Positions 12,295 through 23,800 of a stretch of DNA of 64,000 nt are shown in pieces (position 1 is the stretch's first letter; each line of letters opens with the position of its first letter). Made by a program: the position numbers and the translations under genes. This DNA comes from Triangularia verruculosa (taxonomy: Eukaryota > Ascomycota > Sordariomycetes > Sordariales > Podosporaceae): NCBI GenBank assembly GCA_033296885.1, contig MU863887.1, forward strand, positions 62,001-126,000. The letters run 5' to 3'. The notes beneath the pieces are model-generated. The model had not been told where the DNA came from and did no database searches. It saw only the letters and a program-made list of their open reading frames with translations.

Positions 12295-13674
12295 CGTCAC
12301 ACGCACATCCACGACTCGGCGTCACTCGCTCTGCAAGCAATTGGCGACAGGAAGAGCAGTGGAGGTCGTCTAGACGGTGCTCGGCGAGGGTTGTGGGAGA
12401 GGCGGGAGAGGTTCGTTAATTGAGATCTCGAAGTCGGGTGGGCCGATTTTGAGAGGCTGGTTTCATTCTCCAGAGCGCGTTCTGGCGAGGCGCACCTAGT
12501 CGCGTCGGTGGGTCCAACCGTCCACAACCCCTGCTGTCGAACCGCTTGTCTTGCAACGGATGCCCCACCAAATAGTAGAGAAGAGGGATGAGAGACGATA
12601 TCGAATACAGTTTATAGAAAAAGTTGTAGATTATGTCAATATGTGACAATTGACGTCCTAGTCTCGGTCAATTGCTGGTTGCTTTTGCGAGAGCTGTTAT
12701 CTCCTGCTCGTGTTCACGAAGTTGACAATTGTTGGCGTAGCAGGCGTTGCATCCAAACATAGGTGGGGGGGTGCAATGACGCGAAGCGGGAACCGGTTTT
12801 AGCGTCTCCTGTCCCTTCCGTGCCTTGCGCGCAGCGAGCCAACGCGTTGGAAAGGGAACAGCTGAACTTGGGCCTGAGAGCACAACGGCAGCACGGGCCA
12901 CCCCATATCTCCCGGTCTTGGCTTGGCTTCAGCGGCAGGCAGAACAGCCAGATCAAACACTGAGGCCGTCTGCCGCACCAAAACGATCGGACTTTAGCGC
13001 TCAACTCCGCGGTTCCAAAGGCTCCCAGCCCGGCACTCGAAAAAGATGAAGAAACGATTAACTTTTTGCAGAGCTTTTGGCATCGAGCGGATGCCAGGGT
13101 CCCTTTTATACTCCCCGCAAGCACCTCCCCCGTCACCGCCGGCCCCAAGGCAGCAGAAGCCCCACCTCACCAACCGACCGAACAACGCGAACATGACGCC
13201 TGTTTAATTGATTGTCTTATCGCTGATAACACAGACCATCTAAAATGTTCCCATTCCCCCCTTTTTCACGAGCGCTCAATCCGGTAAAACAAAAACACAA
13301 AAACTGTGGCAACCAGGAAATTCCATCCCTGAGCTGCAAAAAAACATGCCGAAATGGCGGTATACAGCGTAACCCTCATCATGCAACCCTTGACTACCTA
13401 CGTAAGGATAAGTGCATGCACATCCCAACGTTCCAGTCTGGTAGTTCGTAGGCCTGCATGCATGCGTTGTCGTGGTGTCGTGGATGTCTTTGACTGTGTG
13501 TGGTGGTTTGACAAACAAAACGCTCCTGAATCAGCCGTTAATATGGCTCAGGTGAGCAGAAAGAAGCTTTGAAGACTATTCTCATCATAATGAACCGGCT
13601 GAAATAGTAAACTGTTTGAATTAACAGCCCAACTTGAGATATATCTGTGCCTCAAAGCTATCGTCTCCTCTTCC
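12295..13674. other. Upstream region of the Ams2-like gene
   Basis: This holds the promoter of the Ams2-like gene and the 3' flank of the PEBP gene. Overlapping open frames at 12668-13200 on both strands reflect high GC and carry no recognisable motif. An inverted pair of GATA sites lies at 13216-13230. Confidence 0.45.
13216..13230. promoter_or_regulatory. Inverted pair of GATA motifs
   Basis: CTTATC at 13216-13221 and TGATAA at 13224-13229 are divergent WGATAR-type sites four bases apart. Paired sites of this kind bind AreA/NIT2-class factors in ascomycetes. They lie about 920 bp upstream of the Ams2-like gene. Function here is only inferred. Confidence 0.3.
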
Positions 13675-14466
13675 TCAAATAACAACCATCACCACCCCAA
13701 GCCCCACCACCGCCCCCATCAAACTCCCCCTAATCCCCTTGCCAGAAGCACCAGCAGTCACATCCGCTGTACTAGTAGTACCACTAACCCCCGTTCCAGC
13801 CCCCGTAGCAGTAGGCGTTACGGTCATCGTACCAGCTGTAGTCGCCGTTGCATTCACCACCGACCCCGGATTCGTAACATTATACCAATTGCCCGCCACC
13901 ACATTTCCTTCCAATCCCGCCTCCTCCAACACGCTCTCCGCATTGAACCCCCTCAGCGTCGCCGCGGCTTCCCTCAGTGCCGCCTCGCCTTGTTCCGTGA
14001 TGTTGCTAGTATCCACCAATATCTGAACATACCGATGACTCAACGGGATCCTCGCCGGCGGGTTGGGCCCAAAGTATCCCACCACCGGGGTTGTCTGCGT
14101 CGTGTTTAGAAGCTGGAACCCCCTGACAGACCCGCTGGTGGTGTTAAACGTGGTGGACTGGGTTGATGGCGTCAAGCTGGTCTGGAGCCAGTGGAGGAGG
14201 GTGTTGGTTTCTGGTGGGTTATTTGTCGGGATGTCGAGGTCGATCATGAGGATGGAGTAGGAGGTGCCGTTTAAGGGAGTGGTGGTGGCGATGCGAGGTT
14301 GGGGGATGGTGATTTCCCTCGAGACGACGACGCCGTTGGAGGGGTAGAAGCCGGTGTATTCTACGATCAGGTCGTTGGAGGTTGAGGGTATGAAGCCGGG
14401 GGGTGTTCGGGCGAGGGCAAGGGGCGCGCTGGTTAAGGCTAGGAGGGGAAGGTATTTGGACATCAT
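13675..14466 (-). CDS. Secreted PEBP-family protein, probably GPI-anchored
   Basis: A single exon of 263 residues. Residues 1-19 form a signal peptide (hydrophobic core, ALA end). The phosphatidylethanolamine-binding-protein fold shows in LMIDLDIPTNN, LLHWLQTSL and the ligand-pocket segment YFGPNPPARIPLSHRYVQIL. Several N-x-S/T sequons fit passage through the secretory pathway. The last 60 residues are Thr/Ala/Gly-rich and end in a hydrophobic segment (SLMGAVVGLGVVMVVI) with an ASGKG stretch before it, as expected for GPI attachment. Fungal secreted PEBPs are poorly characterised; family members bind phospholipids or inhibit proteases or kinases. A cell-surface location is inferred. Two adjacent ATGs (14466 and 14463) leave the start ambiguous by one residue. 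Confidence 0.88.
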   Translation of the reverse strand: MMSKYLPLLALTSAPLALARTPPGFIPSTSNDLIVEYTGFYPSNGVVVSREITIPQPRIATTTPLNGTSYSILMIDLDIPTNNPPETNTLLHWLQTSLTPSTQSTTFNTTSGSVRGFQLLNTTQTTPVVGYFGPNPPARIPLSHRYVQILVDTSNITEQGEAALREAAATLRGFNAESVLEEAGLEGNVVAGNWYNVTNPGSVVNATATTAGTMTVTPTATGAGTGVSGTTSTADVTAGASGKGIRGSLMGAVVGLGVVMVVI

Positions 14467-15495
14467 GGTAATGACTGCTTACTACTGTGATGGGGGGACG
14501 ACGGTGAGGCTTGTCCAGCAGGCCTATAACTAAAGGAGCGTGGAAGATTGAAGACTGAAGATTGATGGTGAGGAAAGCGGTTTGTGGTGATGGGGCATGC
14601 TTTTCAATTTGCCCGCTTTTACATACCTACAGAATGGCATTCGGAGAGTATTCCTTGGCAGTGAGATCTTCATGGGCACATTGATGCGATGACGACAGCA
14701 GGCAGTCTGAAACAGCTATCGTCCCGCCTCGCAACTGCTTAAGGTCAACGGCATCAAAGACGCACATGCAATACCACGGGAGATTACCCGAAGATTTTGA
14801 ACGGAGGCAGATTGTCTTGTCCATACCACTCGGCAGTTGAAGTCAAACGCGAAAAATAGCGTGCACGATGGGTTGGATGTGTATCATTGCTTACATAGGA
14901 AAGAGCAGATCAGTGTATATTTTCAGATATAATTGAAAGTTGAATACATTCGTTGGTCTGTAAATGCATATAAAGTGGGAAAGAATCTTGCTCAAAGATC
15001 TGGAGACTAGGTAGATCAGACATCCTGGTGGAATTTTCTGTCCAAAAATGAAAAAGAAAATAATACATTTTGGCATTCATTTGGAATATACTGTCAAAAA
15101 AAAAACCAGAAGAAAGAAAAAAGAAAAAAACGACCAATCATGGCATTCTGACAGAATCACATATCCAAACTAAGAAGATCAAAACACGTGAGAGATAAAA
15201 TGAAGATCCCACAACTATACAGTTTCAGAATGTTACCCCCCATGGCGCAACCACAATGCCAGAACCACGGGGACCAGAGCGACGGCGAAAACTTGGCGCA
15301 TAATGACCTCCCCGGTTTCTCTCCTTATTGACAACGTCTAGAAGAGATGCTAAAAAAGAAAAGAAAGACAAATCATAGCCTCGAAGGGTCTCTTGTCGTA
15401 AGTCATAAATCGGTGTAGGTAACTTGTCGTAAATCATCGTAAATCGTCATAATCATGATATCATGGGCAGAAAAAAACAAACAAAAGAAAAAACA
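14467..15495. other. Spacer upstream of the PEBP gene
   Basis: The spacer contains the PEBP promoter and the 3' flank of the S/K/P-rich gene. The stretch 14880-15460 is visibly richer in A+T than its surroundings and holds degenerate CTTGTCGTAAATCAT repeats (15392-15456). No coding sequence is supported. Confidence 0.45.
15392..15456. repeat. Degenerate 15-bp direct repeats
   Basis: CTTGTCGTAAGTCAT (15392-15406) recurs as CTTGTCGTAAATCAT (15423-15437), followed by partial copies CGTAAATCGTCATAATCAT to 15456. The tract lies within 50 bp of the stop codon of the neighbouring gene. Confidence 0.7.
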
Positions 15496-16907
15496 TCAAG
15501 ACTGGCTCCCTCTCCTCGCAAACAGCCCCCAGAAACGACCCTTCTCCTTGACCTCAACGGTGTACGGCTTCAAGGGGAATACTGGTTTGATATTGTACTC
15601 GTCTTCTTCCTCTTCGCTTGGTGACCCAGTGCTGGTGATGTACAAAGATCTGTGGTTTGGTTGCCACTTGCGCTGGGGAATCTCACCGAGCTTGGTGCTG
15701 TCCGATGAGAAGGACATGATGGAGATTCGGTTAAGTGATGTCCTAGGGTTCAGAGAGGATGAGGGGCTGAGCCTAGGCATTGGAGCCATGTCAAAGTGAG
15801 TGTCTTTAGTGGTGGTTTCGTTGATATCTGGAATGATTGGTGATGATGGGGAGATTGTTATTTTTGGTGGAGTTGGTAACTTTGGTGACGATGGCAGCTT
15901 GGGTGAAGACGGCTGCTTTGGCGAAGGTGTGGCAGCCTTGGATGATGCCGATGTTGGTTTTGGCGAAGCCTTTTCCGAATGTTTGGTGGACGCCCTTTTT
16001 TGTTGCTTGAGCGACGCCTTTGCGGGCTTTGGCGATGCTGGAGGTGGTTTTGGCGATTTGGGCGTCGGTTCAGGCAACAGTGGTGTTATCTTTGGTGATG
16101 GTGCGACCGGTTCTGGGGGTTTCGAAGCTGCAGACTTCATACCGCTGCTGGACGATCTCCTTGATTTGCCATCTTTGGTGTCCTTCTTGGGCTGAGGTAA
16201 CGCTTTCTTGGTTGACGAACTCTTGCTTTGCTGGACTGGATCTCTCTTCACCTTGGGAGTGTCGGAGCTCTTCGGGGGATCCTTTGGTCGAGACGAAGGT
16301 ATCGGCGAAGGCAAAGACCCCTGTAAGCTTTTGGATGACCTCGATGATGTCGAAGACTTGGAAGATGACTTGGATGCCTTAGATGAGGCTTTTGAAGAGC
16401 GCGAGACCAGTGAAGAACGAGACGGGCTTCCCAATCGTCGAGACAAGCCATCTATGGTCTTGATTGCTTCAAGTCTCGAGGCATTGGACAAACACATGAG
16501 TGACTCATAGTCCAAGTCAAGGTTCTGCTTCTGCGTCGAGATCCGCAAGAGGTTCTTGACGGCCTCTTTCAGTTTCTTCAACACGCGGTCCACGGACGAA
16601 ATAGCGCGGGCTGTGCCTGTGATTAGTCTCATTGCAATATCTCAAGGAATACAGGCAGCATACTATCTCCCTTCTTGAAGCGGTTCCCAGACTCGCGAAC
16701 TCTTGATGAATAGGCTTTCTCAACCAAGTCGCGATCAGTTCTCAGAGACTGCCGAAGGTCGGCTTGTTTGTCTTGTGGGCAGAGTGCTGTCTCTGGATCC
16801 GAGCTTGTGTTTGGCTCATCGCTTCGGTGCCTAAAGGCCTTGAGTAAAGAAATGCAGTTTGAGTAGGTGTCAAGCAAGGCGTGGATGCTCTTGCCAAACG
16901 CCGTCAT
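15496..16907 (-). CDS. Conserved-looking hypothetical with S/K/P-rich tail
   Basis: Two exons: 16907-16664 and 16616-15496. The 47-nt intron has a GTATGC donor, an ACTAATC branch site and a TCACAG acceptor. The product is 454 residues. Residues 1 to about 150 look helical (FGKSIHALLDTYSNCISLLK, later SRVRESGNRFKKGDSTARAI) and resemble a domain I recall from many uncharacterised fungal proteins. From about 150 to 350 the chain is low-complexity, dominated by Ser/Lys/Pro with recurring SPKP, SSK and KLPSSPK units, and so probably disordered. The C-terminus (EVKEKGRFWGLFARRG) is basic and aromatic. I cannot name a function. Phosphorylation-rich tails of this sort are common in cytoskeletal or signalling scaffolds, but that is speculation. 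Confidence 0.8.
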
Positions 16908-17828
16908 GGCGTCAACTGTGATATGGTGACGGTAGGTGGCAGATCATGAACTGGTAGCACCGTGTATGTAAGTTGATGATTAAAGCCTTTACCGGCTGGG
17001 CAGCATCATAGCACTCATATACATGCTGCTGTCAAGAATGAGGCTGGAATGCGGGGCTACACCAAATTTTCCACTAGTTCGACTGGGCTTTTCAGGTACC
17101 ATTCTTCGAGTGTTCTACTCGTCTTGTAACCGCCGAGGGTACAGAGCCTGCAGCTTGCGTCTGGTGAGATACAACGACAGCCAATCGTTTGCTAACGGGG
17201 CACGGCTCTCGTTAGGTTAATATGTCCCTGGTAAGAGGGTGCGACTGGTGGATGTCATGAGAAACCCATGAACAGGCCGAATTCGGAAGATTCCGACTCG
17301 GTCAGGCCCATGACGTTGACGGCCGCGTGGTCTTGAAGGGCAACCTAGCCCACGAGCAAACTGCCTGACTGACGGCTTCAAAGAGCTACATGATAAAAAA
17401 TTCTTTCCAGCTTCGCCGAGTACCAGCGTCTCGTAGCACTGGAACGTGTGATATTCGTTGAATTGAAGAGTTGGGTAGGTAAGGTAGGTGATGTCTTGGC
17501 ATGGCAAGACACCCAAACGTCGTTTTCAATTCCAACTGAATGCGTATTGTATTGTACCTATAGTACACACGTTCGAAGCTTGTCAACTTGGACGTTTTCT
17601 CAAGACCTCATCTAGGCCTTTCGACGTTATCTTACCACGCGTCTGCAGCTACCCGCAGTTTCCACCCGAAGGCCTTTGCCAAGGCAGCCATTTGGCTTCC
17701 CCACGCAGGCCATGCAGGCCATTGTTCCAGGCCGGTGGCGATAACGCCATCCATTACTTTATCTTCTGCACGACCCGTCCCCAAGTTTTTCCTTCACCAG
17801 GCGCACCTCAAGCCGTCTGTTAGTGAAG
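16908..17828. other. Divergent promoter region between the S/K/P-rich gene and ECM14
   Basis: The two genes are transcribed away from each other. The spacer contains short GGTAGGTA-type repeats near 17475 and no supported gene. Confidence 0.45.
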
Positions 17829-19509
17829 ATGCGATTACAACCAGTAGCCCTCGCGCTCGCTCTTGCGCCGTCTACAAACGCAGCCGCCACCTGGATCGAG
17901 CCTACACATCGAGCCCAAGTCAGCGTCCAGCACAACAACCATGACTATTCTATCCTAACATGGTTCCGCGATGCCGCCGTCGAGGTTTTCTTCGGCAAGC
18001 GATTGAGAGATGACGACGCCGAAGCCCGCAAAACCAATCCCGAGATTGCCATGAGGCATCGCGACGATATTGTGCTTCGATTTAATGCGACTACATTTGA
18101 ACAGAGACGCGCCCTCGCCGAAATTACCAAAGAATTCCAGGCTTTGGATATCTGGACAATTGCCCACGAATATGTTGATGCAAGACTATTCAACGCCAAG
18201 AGATATATGCCCGGACTTGTCAGAAAACTACCGGATTCACTGAAACAGCCCGAGATCCTGATCTATGACCTTCCCTCTGCGATTTGGGCCACATTTCCTA
18301 ATGCTGAGAAGACGACCCAAGGCTTCAGTTCGAGTTCTCAGAGTGTAAAGACGTCTAGGGAAGGAATGGGGAATTTATTCTTCAAGGACTATCAGAGACT
18401 ATCGGTGAGTTCCGTCGCAATTTTTTGTTTCCCTGGATCTTGTAGCCAGCAACGGTACTGACAACTCCCAGGTCATAACGAGCTGGATGCGGCTGTTGGA
18501 AGCCATGTTTCCATCGCTCACGGAGATGACAAGCATCGGCAAGTCTTTCGAGGGAAGGGATATTCATGCGCTTCGTGTTGGCGCACGCAACGAGGTGGAA
18601 GAGGAAGGCGGCTCTAGAAAAACCATACTTGTCACAGGAGGTCTCCATGGCCGTGAATGGATATCAACCAGCACGGTTACATATTTGATATGGTCCATGG
18701 TCACCGCTCACGGCAAGGATCCAATGATCACCAAGCTGCTCGATAAGTTCGATATTGTCTTTATCCCTATCGTCAACCCCGATGGATACGAATACACATG
18801 GCAGACGAACCGACTATGGCGCAAGTCAAGACAAGAAACCAACACAGAGCATTGCCCCGGTATGGACCTCGATCATGCTTTTGGCTATGAGTGGGCCACC
18901 AACAAGAATTCGGGCCCATGCTCTGAGAGCTACGGGGGCGATTCTCCCTTCCATGCCGTCGAAGCCTCTGAACTGGCTCAATGGGCCAGAAATCAAACAA
19001 GCCAGAACGGCGTCAAGTTCGTTGGCTTCCTCGACCTGCACTCATATTCGCAGCAGATTCTCTTCCCCTACTCTTACACCTGCGCTGCTCAACCACCGAA
19101 TCTCGAGAATCTGATGGAGCTTGGCGTTGGTCTGGCCAAGGCCATCAGGCTGTCAAGTGGAGAGGCATACACAGTGACCTCGGCGTGTGAGGGTGCTGTC
19201 GCGTACCGTGGAAAAGATAATGATAACTCGCGCATGGAAGGTGGTGGTGGTTCGGCTATCGACTGGTTTTACCACGAACTCGGTGCCAAATATAGCTACC
19301 AAATCAAGCTCCGTGATACAGGGAGCTACGGTTTTTTGCTGCCAGCGGATCATATCGTTCCTGCAGGCGAAGAGGTGCTCAGCGCCCTCAAATACTTTGG
19401 TGACTTTTTGCTCGGCAACAACGGCATCGAGAAGGGATCAACGGAGCACAGCCCGCAAAGCCCTCGGCCGACAGCCGGTCAATGGAGAGATTTGAAGAGA
19501 CGGAGGTGA
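17829..19509 (+). CDS. ECM14: Ecm14-like inactive metallocarboxypeptidase (M14)
   Basis: Two exons: 17829-18404 and 18472-19509 (GTGAGT donor, TCCCAG acceptor), giving 537 residues. A signal peptide (1 to about 20) precedes a propeptide-like region and an M14 carboxypeptidase fold. Zinc ligands are visible: H251 and E254 in GGLHGREW, and H382 in DLHSYSQQ. The residue that should be the catalytic glutamate (ELRDTG in active enzymes) is lysine, K471, in YQIKLRDTGSYGFLLP. This substitution defines fungal Ecm14, a secreted or vacuolar pseudoenzyme linked to cell-wall biogenesis. Zinc may still bind, but peptide hydrolysis is not expected. The ATG at 17829 is chosen because it opens directly on the signal peptide. 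Confidence 0.93.
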
Positions 19510-20874
19510 AAGTAGACATATCATGGAAGGGGCGGCGTTATGGTTGCAAAGAAGGGAAACATTTGACATTTTGGCACGGGTATCGGTTTGGAGGGTTGGG
19601 GCTCAGCGTCTTTCATAGAGTGTATACTACAGAATACCGGATAGCGACGCATTGGATTACACTCTGTTTTTGGAGTATAGGCTGGTTCCGGCGTTCCTGT
19701 ATCGTTCCAGCACCTTGAGGAACAGTCAATTGTCATTCCGAGATGGCAGAGACCCCCTTGGGCAAGTACAGCATGCAGCGAAACGGGCATGTGTTTTAAC
19801 TTTTCGTGTATCGGACAAGGCGATGATGTCCCTTGCGGTAGACCCAAAAATAGCAATTTGGGAAAATGAAGTCTCCTCTTTGAAGCTGGCATCGGACATA
19901 TTGGATGGAGTCTTGTGAAATAAGAAGCTGGTAGCGCACAGCGTCGTACCCGCCTCCATGTGGCTCCTTTCCTATCACCAGGGTGGTTTGAGCGGCGACC
20001 AGGTATTTGTTAAAGGAGCTTACTGCATGTAAATTGAGTCTACCTGTATCAGGAGCGAAGCTTCTACCTATTTATCGTTAACACTCTGTGGCTTCCGAGT
20101 TTCAAGCTCCAAGGTAGGGCGGAAATAAGGTCTGGATAGCTTCAGGGGTGTTGCGTGGCTGCCCCGCGATCTGCAAATTATCATTTTAGAGCAGGGCAGA
20201 GATGCAAGGCGGGTGGCTGATTGGAAATCTGAATGGGGCTAGAGGGGGGGAGAGGCGGGGGCCCAGCGCTCAGCTTGGAAGGAGCTGAGCCCGCGTCGGG
20301 TTGCGTCGTCTTCCAAAGACCCGCCCAGCCCGCCGAAGCCCACCTCCCACGCTTTCTCTGCGTCTCCCTTTTTGGGCCTGGCGCCGCCTCTGGTGCGGTC
20401 TTGGGAGCCCAGGAAGCCCCAGACGCTGCCCCGGGACATGCTGCCCTTGGCGAAGGAACAACCCAAACACCGTCCTTCTCATCTGCCCCTAGAACTCGAC
20501 CACTCAAACAGTTTTGTTCCCAGTCCTCAGCACCTGAGCTGATCTCACCGTCCGCTTTTCCTTTCTTTCTTTCATGTCTGCAGCCCAAACTCACATCCTT
20601 CACTCGATCTACCTTCTCTTTTTTCTTTGGTACCAGAAACAAGGATTCGCGATTGAATGACGACGACGGACGGACCCGCCGAATTACGCTTTATTAATTT
20701 AACGATACGGATACCCGGTTGCGATTTCCATCGGCACCTGCCATTTTGATTTCCACGAAGCAATCCATTGCGGTTTCAACGACACAAGGCTCACCACACC
20801 GACGTGGGCCCGGCGACGACTTCTTGCATCACGAATGGGAAAACTATGACGAGCGCACACATCTACACACCACC
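19510..20874. other. Spacer and 5' leader of the Sec7 gene
   Basis: The GC-rich stretch 20181-20700 is open on both strands without a recognisable product and probably forms promoter and leader of the Sec7 gene. It contains a perfect 8-bp stem-loop at 20268-20290. The Sec7 frame is open back to 20719, but the ATG at 20875 (CACCATGCC context) is the better start. Confidence 0.45.
20268..20290 (+). repeat. 8-bp inverted repeat (stem-loop)
   Basis: GCTCAGCT (20268-20275) and AGCTGAGC (20283-20290) form a perfect stem around a 7-nt loop, about 590 bp upstream of the Sec7-gene ATG. Confidence 0.6.
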
Positions 20875-23800
20875 ATGCCGTTCCTACGACGCCGCGGCAA
20901 TGTTGGCAGCGAGACGGACATGAGGCGGCATACGCTGTTCGACGCCCTTCCCGGTGTACCCCCGTTAAAGGAGGCGCCCATCCGTGCCGAGTCGTCGACC
21001 TCGGACTTGCCCGCCGCCCTGACGTCGGTTGCAGAAGATGCTCCCGCCCCGGCCACAATTGTTCCTCCCTCTCCCGCTGTTCCTACCTCGCCCACGGACC
21101 TGCCCCGCGACAGCATCTCGGTGGCTTCAACCCATGCGCACGAACAGCCTCGCGCCTCCATGTCCCTTGCCATACCCGATGACTCCAACAAGCAACGGCG
21201 CTTCTCCATGCTGAGGTTCCGTAATGCGTCCGACTCTCAACTAGCAGCCAAGGCGAAATTGCACGCGGCGGCCGAGAAAGCTCCCCCAATGCCCCGCCGT
21301 ACGTGCCATTCCGTTGCATTGCGCGAGCGCTCTGCCAGACAAAGTCTCAATTTCAAGTTGCTTACACAAAATGAGACAGCTCCCGAGATCATCACCACTG
21401 CCCCGACCACGACGTTCGACGGCATCGCCCCTCGCAAGAAGCCATCCCGAATGAACTTTGCTGCAAGGCTACGCCGTTCTGGCGAGCTTTCCAGGACCGA
21501 GCTGGCTGAGCACTCGAGCGAGAGGCTAGGACTGGGTACCATGGGAGATCGGAGAGTCTCGCTTGTTCCGGAGGAGAGCAACAGCGCTGACAGCAGCGGG
21601 AATGCCAACGGAAAACAAAGTGTGACCTTTGACGAACCCTCACGATCGTCTTTCTCTCATGCGCCACCAGCCTACGGAGATGACAATTCATCAACCCTTG
21701 CGTTGCCTGCCACTAGGTTATCGGAATCGTCAAGGTCGGATGCCAGCTCGGGGGACAGAGTCTATGGAAGCACCACAACGACCACGCATACCGTTTCTAC
21801 AACGACTACTTTCTTCAAGTTGGGACGGAGGAGGAAGCAGACCGACTCTCTCTTCCCCATCGCTCACCTACAGCCCAAGAACCTTTCTTCCATGACAAGC
21901 AATTCCAACATGTCCAGCTCGTCGCTCTCTGTACCGACTCTAGGAAGTACGGACGGGTCATCAACCACAAAATCTTCCCCCAACGGCTCCCAGCTCACGC
22001 CGACACCTTCTAGAACCCCGTCTCGAAACGGCGGGACGGCTTCACCTACTCAGACTGTCACCTTAGTCAACAAAGGCAACGCGTCACCAGCCACTGCCTT
22101 GTTCCGGCCAAATTCAAGACAATCCGGTCAATCCTCGCCCACGAGAACTTACATGCACCGGAGAGGCCGTTCGTCAACTATGAGCTCCCTCGGCAACAAT
22201 ACGCCTAGGGAATCCGTGGACGAGCATCTGACTGTGCCACCTAGGACATCCATGTCGACAAGCCGCAAGAGCTTTGGCGACCTTCTCGGTCTCAGCAGGT
22301 TACGGCACAACACAGACTCCATATCTTCCCGGCATGGGACCCTTACTCCTGCTACCCCTGCCTCTAGTGCATCCAAGAATAACTCGCTTCAGATATCGCG
22401 CGAGTCCATCATCCTCCCGGAGCGTCGGGATGACGATACTCCTGCCAGATATCTGGAGCGATTGTTGGAAGTCGTCAGCCGTAGCGTGGTGGCGGCCGCC
22501 CTCTCCAAGAATACCGAGGCTTTTGCACAGGCTGTACTACGAAGTTATATGCGTGGATTTATGTTTTTCGGGGATCCCATGGACATGGCTTTGAGAAAAC
22601 TGCTAATGGAAGCCGAGCTGCCTAAGGAGACGCAGCAGATCGATCGTTTTGTCCAGGCATTTGCGAACCGATATCACGAGTGCAACCCTGGTATCTACGC
22701 TTCACCAGACCAGGCCTACTTTATCGCGTTCTCGCTTTTGATCCTACACACCGATGTTTTCAACAAGAACAACAAGCACAAGATGCAAAAGGCCGACTAT
22801 CTCAAGAACACTCGGGGAGAGGGCATTTACGAGGAGGTTCTGGAAGTCTTTTACGACAACATCACGTATACCCCTTTTATTCATGTCGAGGATGATTTCG
22901 ACATCAATGGAGAGCGAATCGTCCCCCACAAGGTCAAGAAGAAGCCATTCTTGTTGAACGCGGCACCGGATCCTGCACGACGGACGATAAAGGAGCCCGT
23001 CGACCCATATACCGTCATTCTCGATGGCAAGCTGGATCTACTACGGCCGAACTTTAGAGATGTGATGCACCTGGAGGACCCATATAATTATCTCGGAACT
23101 GCCAAGGCACTCAACATGAAGGAGCTCCAGAAGACCTTCTTCAAAACCGGTGTCTTGCAGATCGTTTCGGCAAGATCCCGACCTGATGCCTTTATGACGG
23201 AGAAGACGGCCTCGAATCCGGAGGAAGCTCATCCTGGTATTGTGGATATTAAAGTCACCAAGGTCGGGTTGTTGTGGAGGAAAGACGCCAAAAAGAAGAA
23301 GACGAGGTCTCCCTGGCAAGAGTGGGGTGCCATCCTGACGGGTGCCCAGCTCTATTTCTTCCGAAACACCACCTGGGTCAAGTCATTGATGCATCAACAA
23401 AAGGACCATCTCAGAAAAGGTCATGACGGGGACCCTTGCATCTTCAAACCGCCACTTGAAGTATTCAAGCCTGATGCGCTGATGTCAACAGACGGCGCCG
23501 TGGCTCTGATGGACAAGAGCTATAACAAACACAAGCACGCATTCGTGTATGTCAAGAATGGCGGACTTGAGGAAGTGTTGCTGGCGGAAGACGAGGACGA
23601 GATGAATGACTGGCTTGCCAAGCTCAACTATGCCGCTGCCTTCAGAACGTCAGGCGTGCGCATGCGTGGTGTGATAGGGGGGAATCTCGATGGGCAAGGG
23701 CGCAGAGCGCTTCGAAGACTAGATGGCGACAATGTGCAGGTGATACAGACACCGACAGGCGAGGTGATGGTTTCGCGTAGTCGCATCGACCATCAGATGG

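Noticed and set aside
15496..16632. Unspliced start of the S/K/P-rich protein at 16632
   Set aside because: Splicing at 16663/16617 joins the upstream helical exon in phase with a good branch site. The start at 16632 lies inside that intron.
20181..20697. Overlapping open frames of about 154 codons on both strands
   Set aside because: Long open frames on both strands are expected in this GC-rich leader. Neither product has a recognisable motif.
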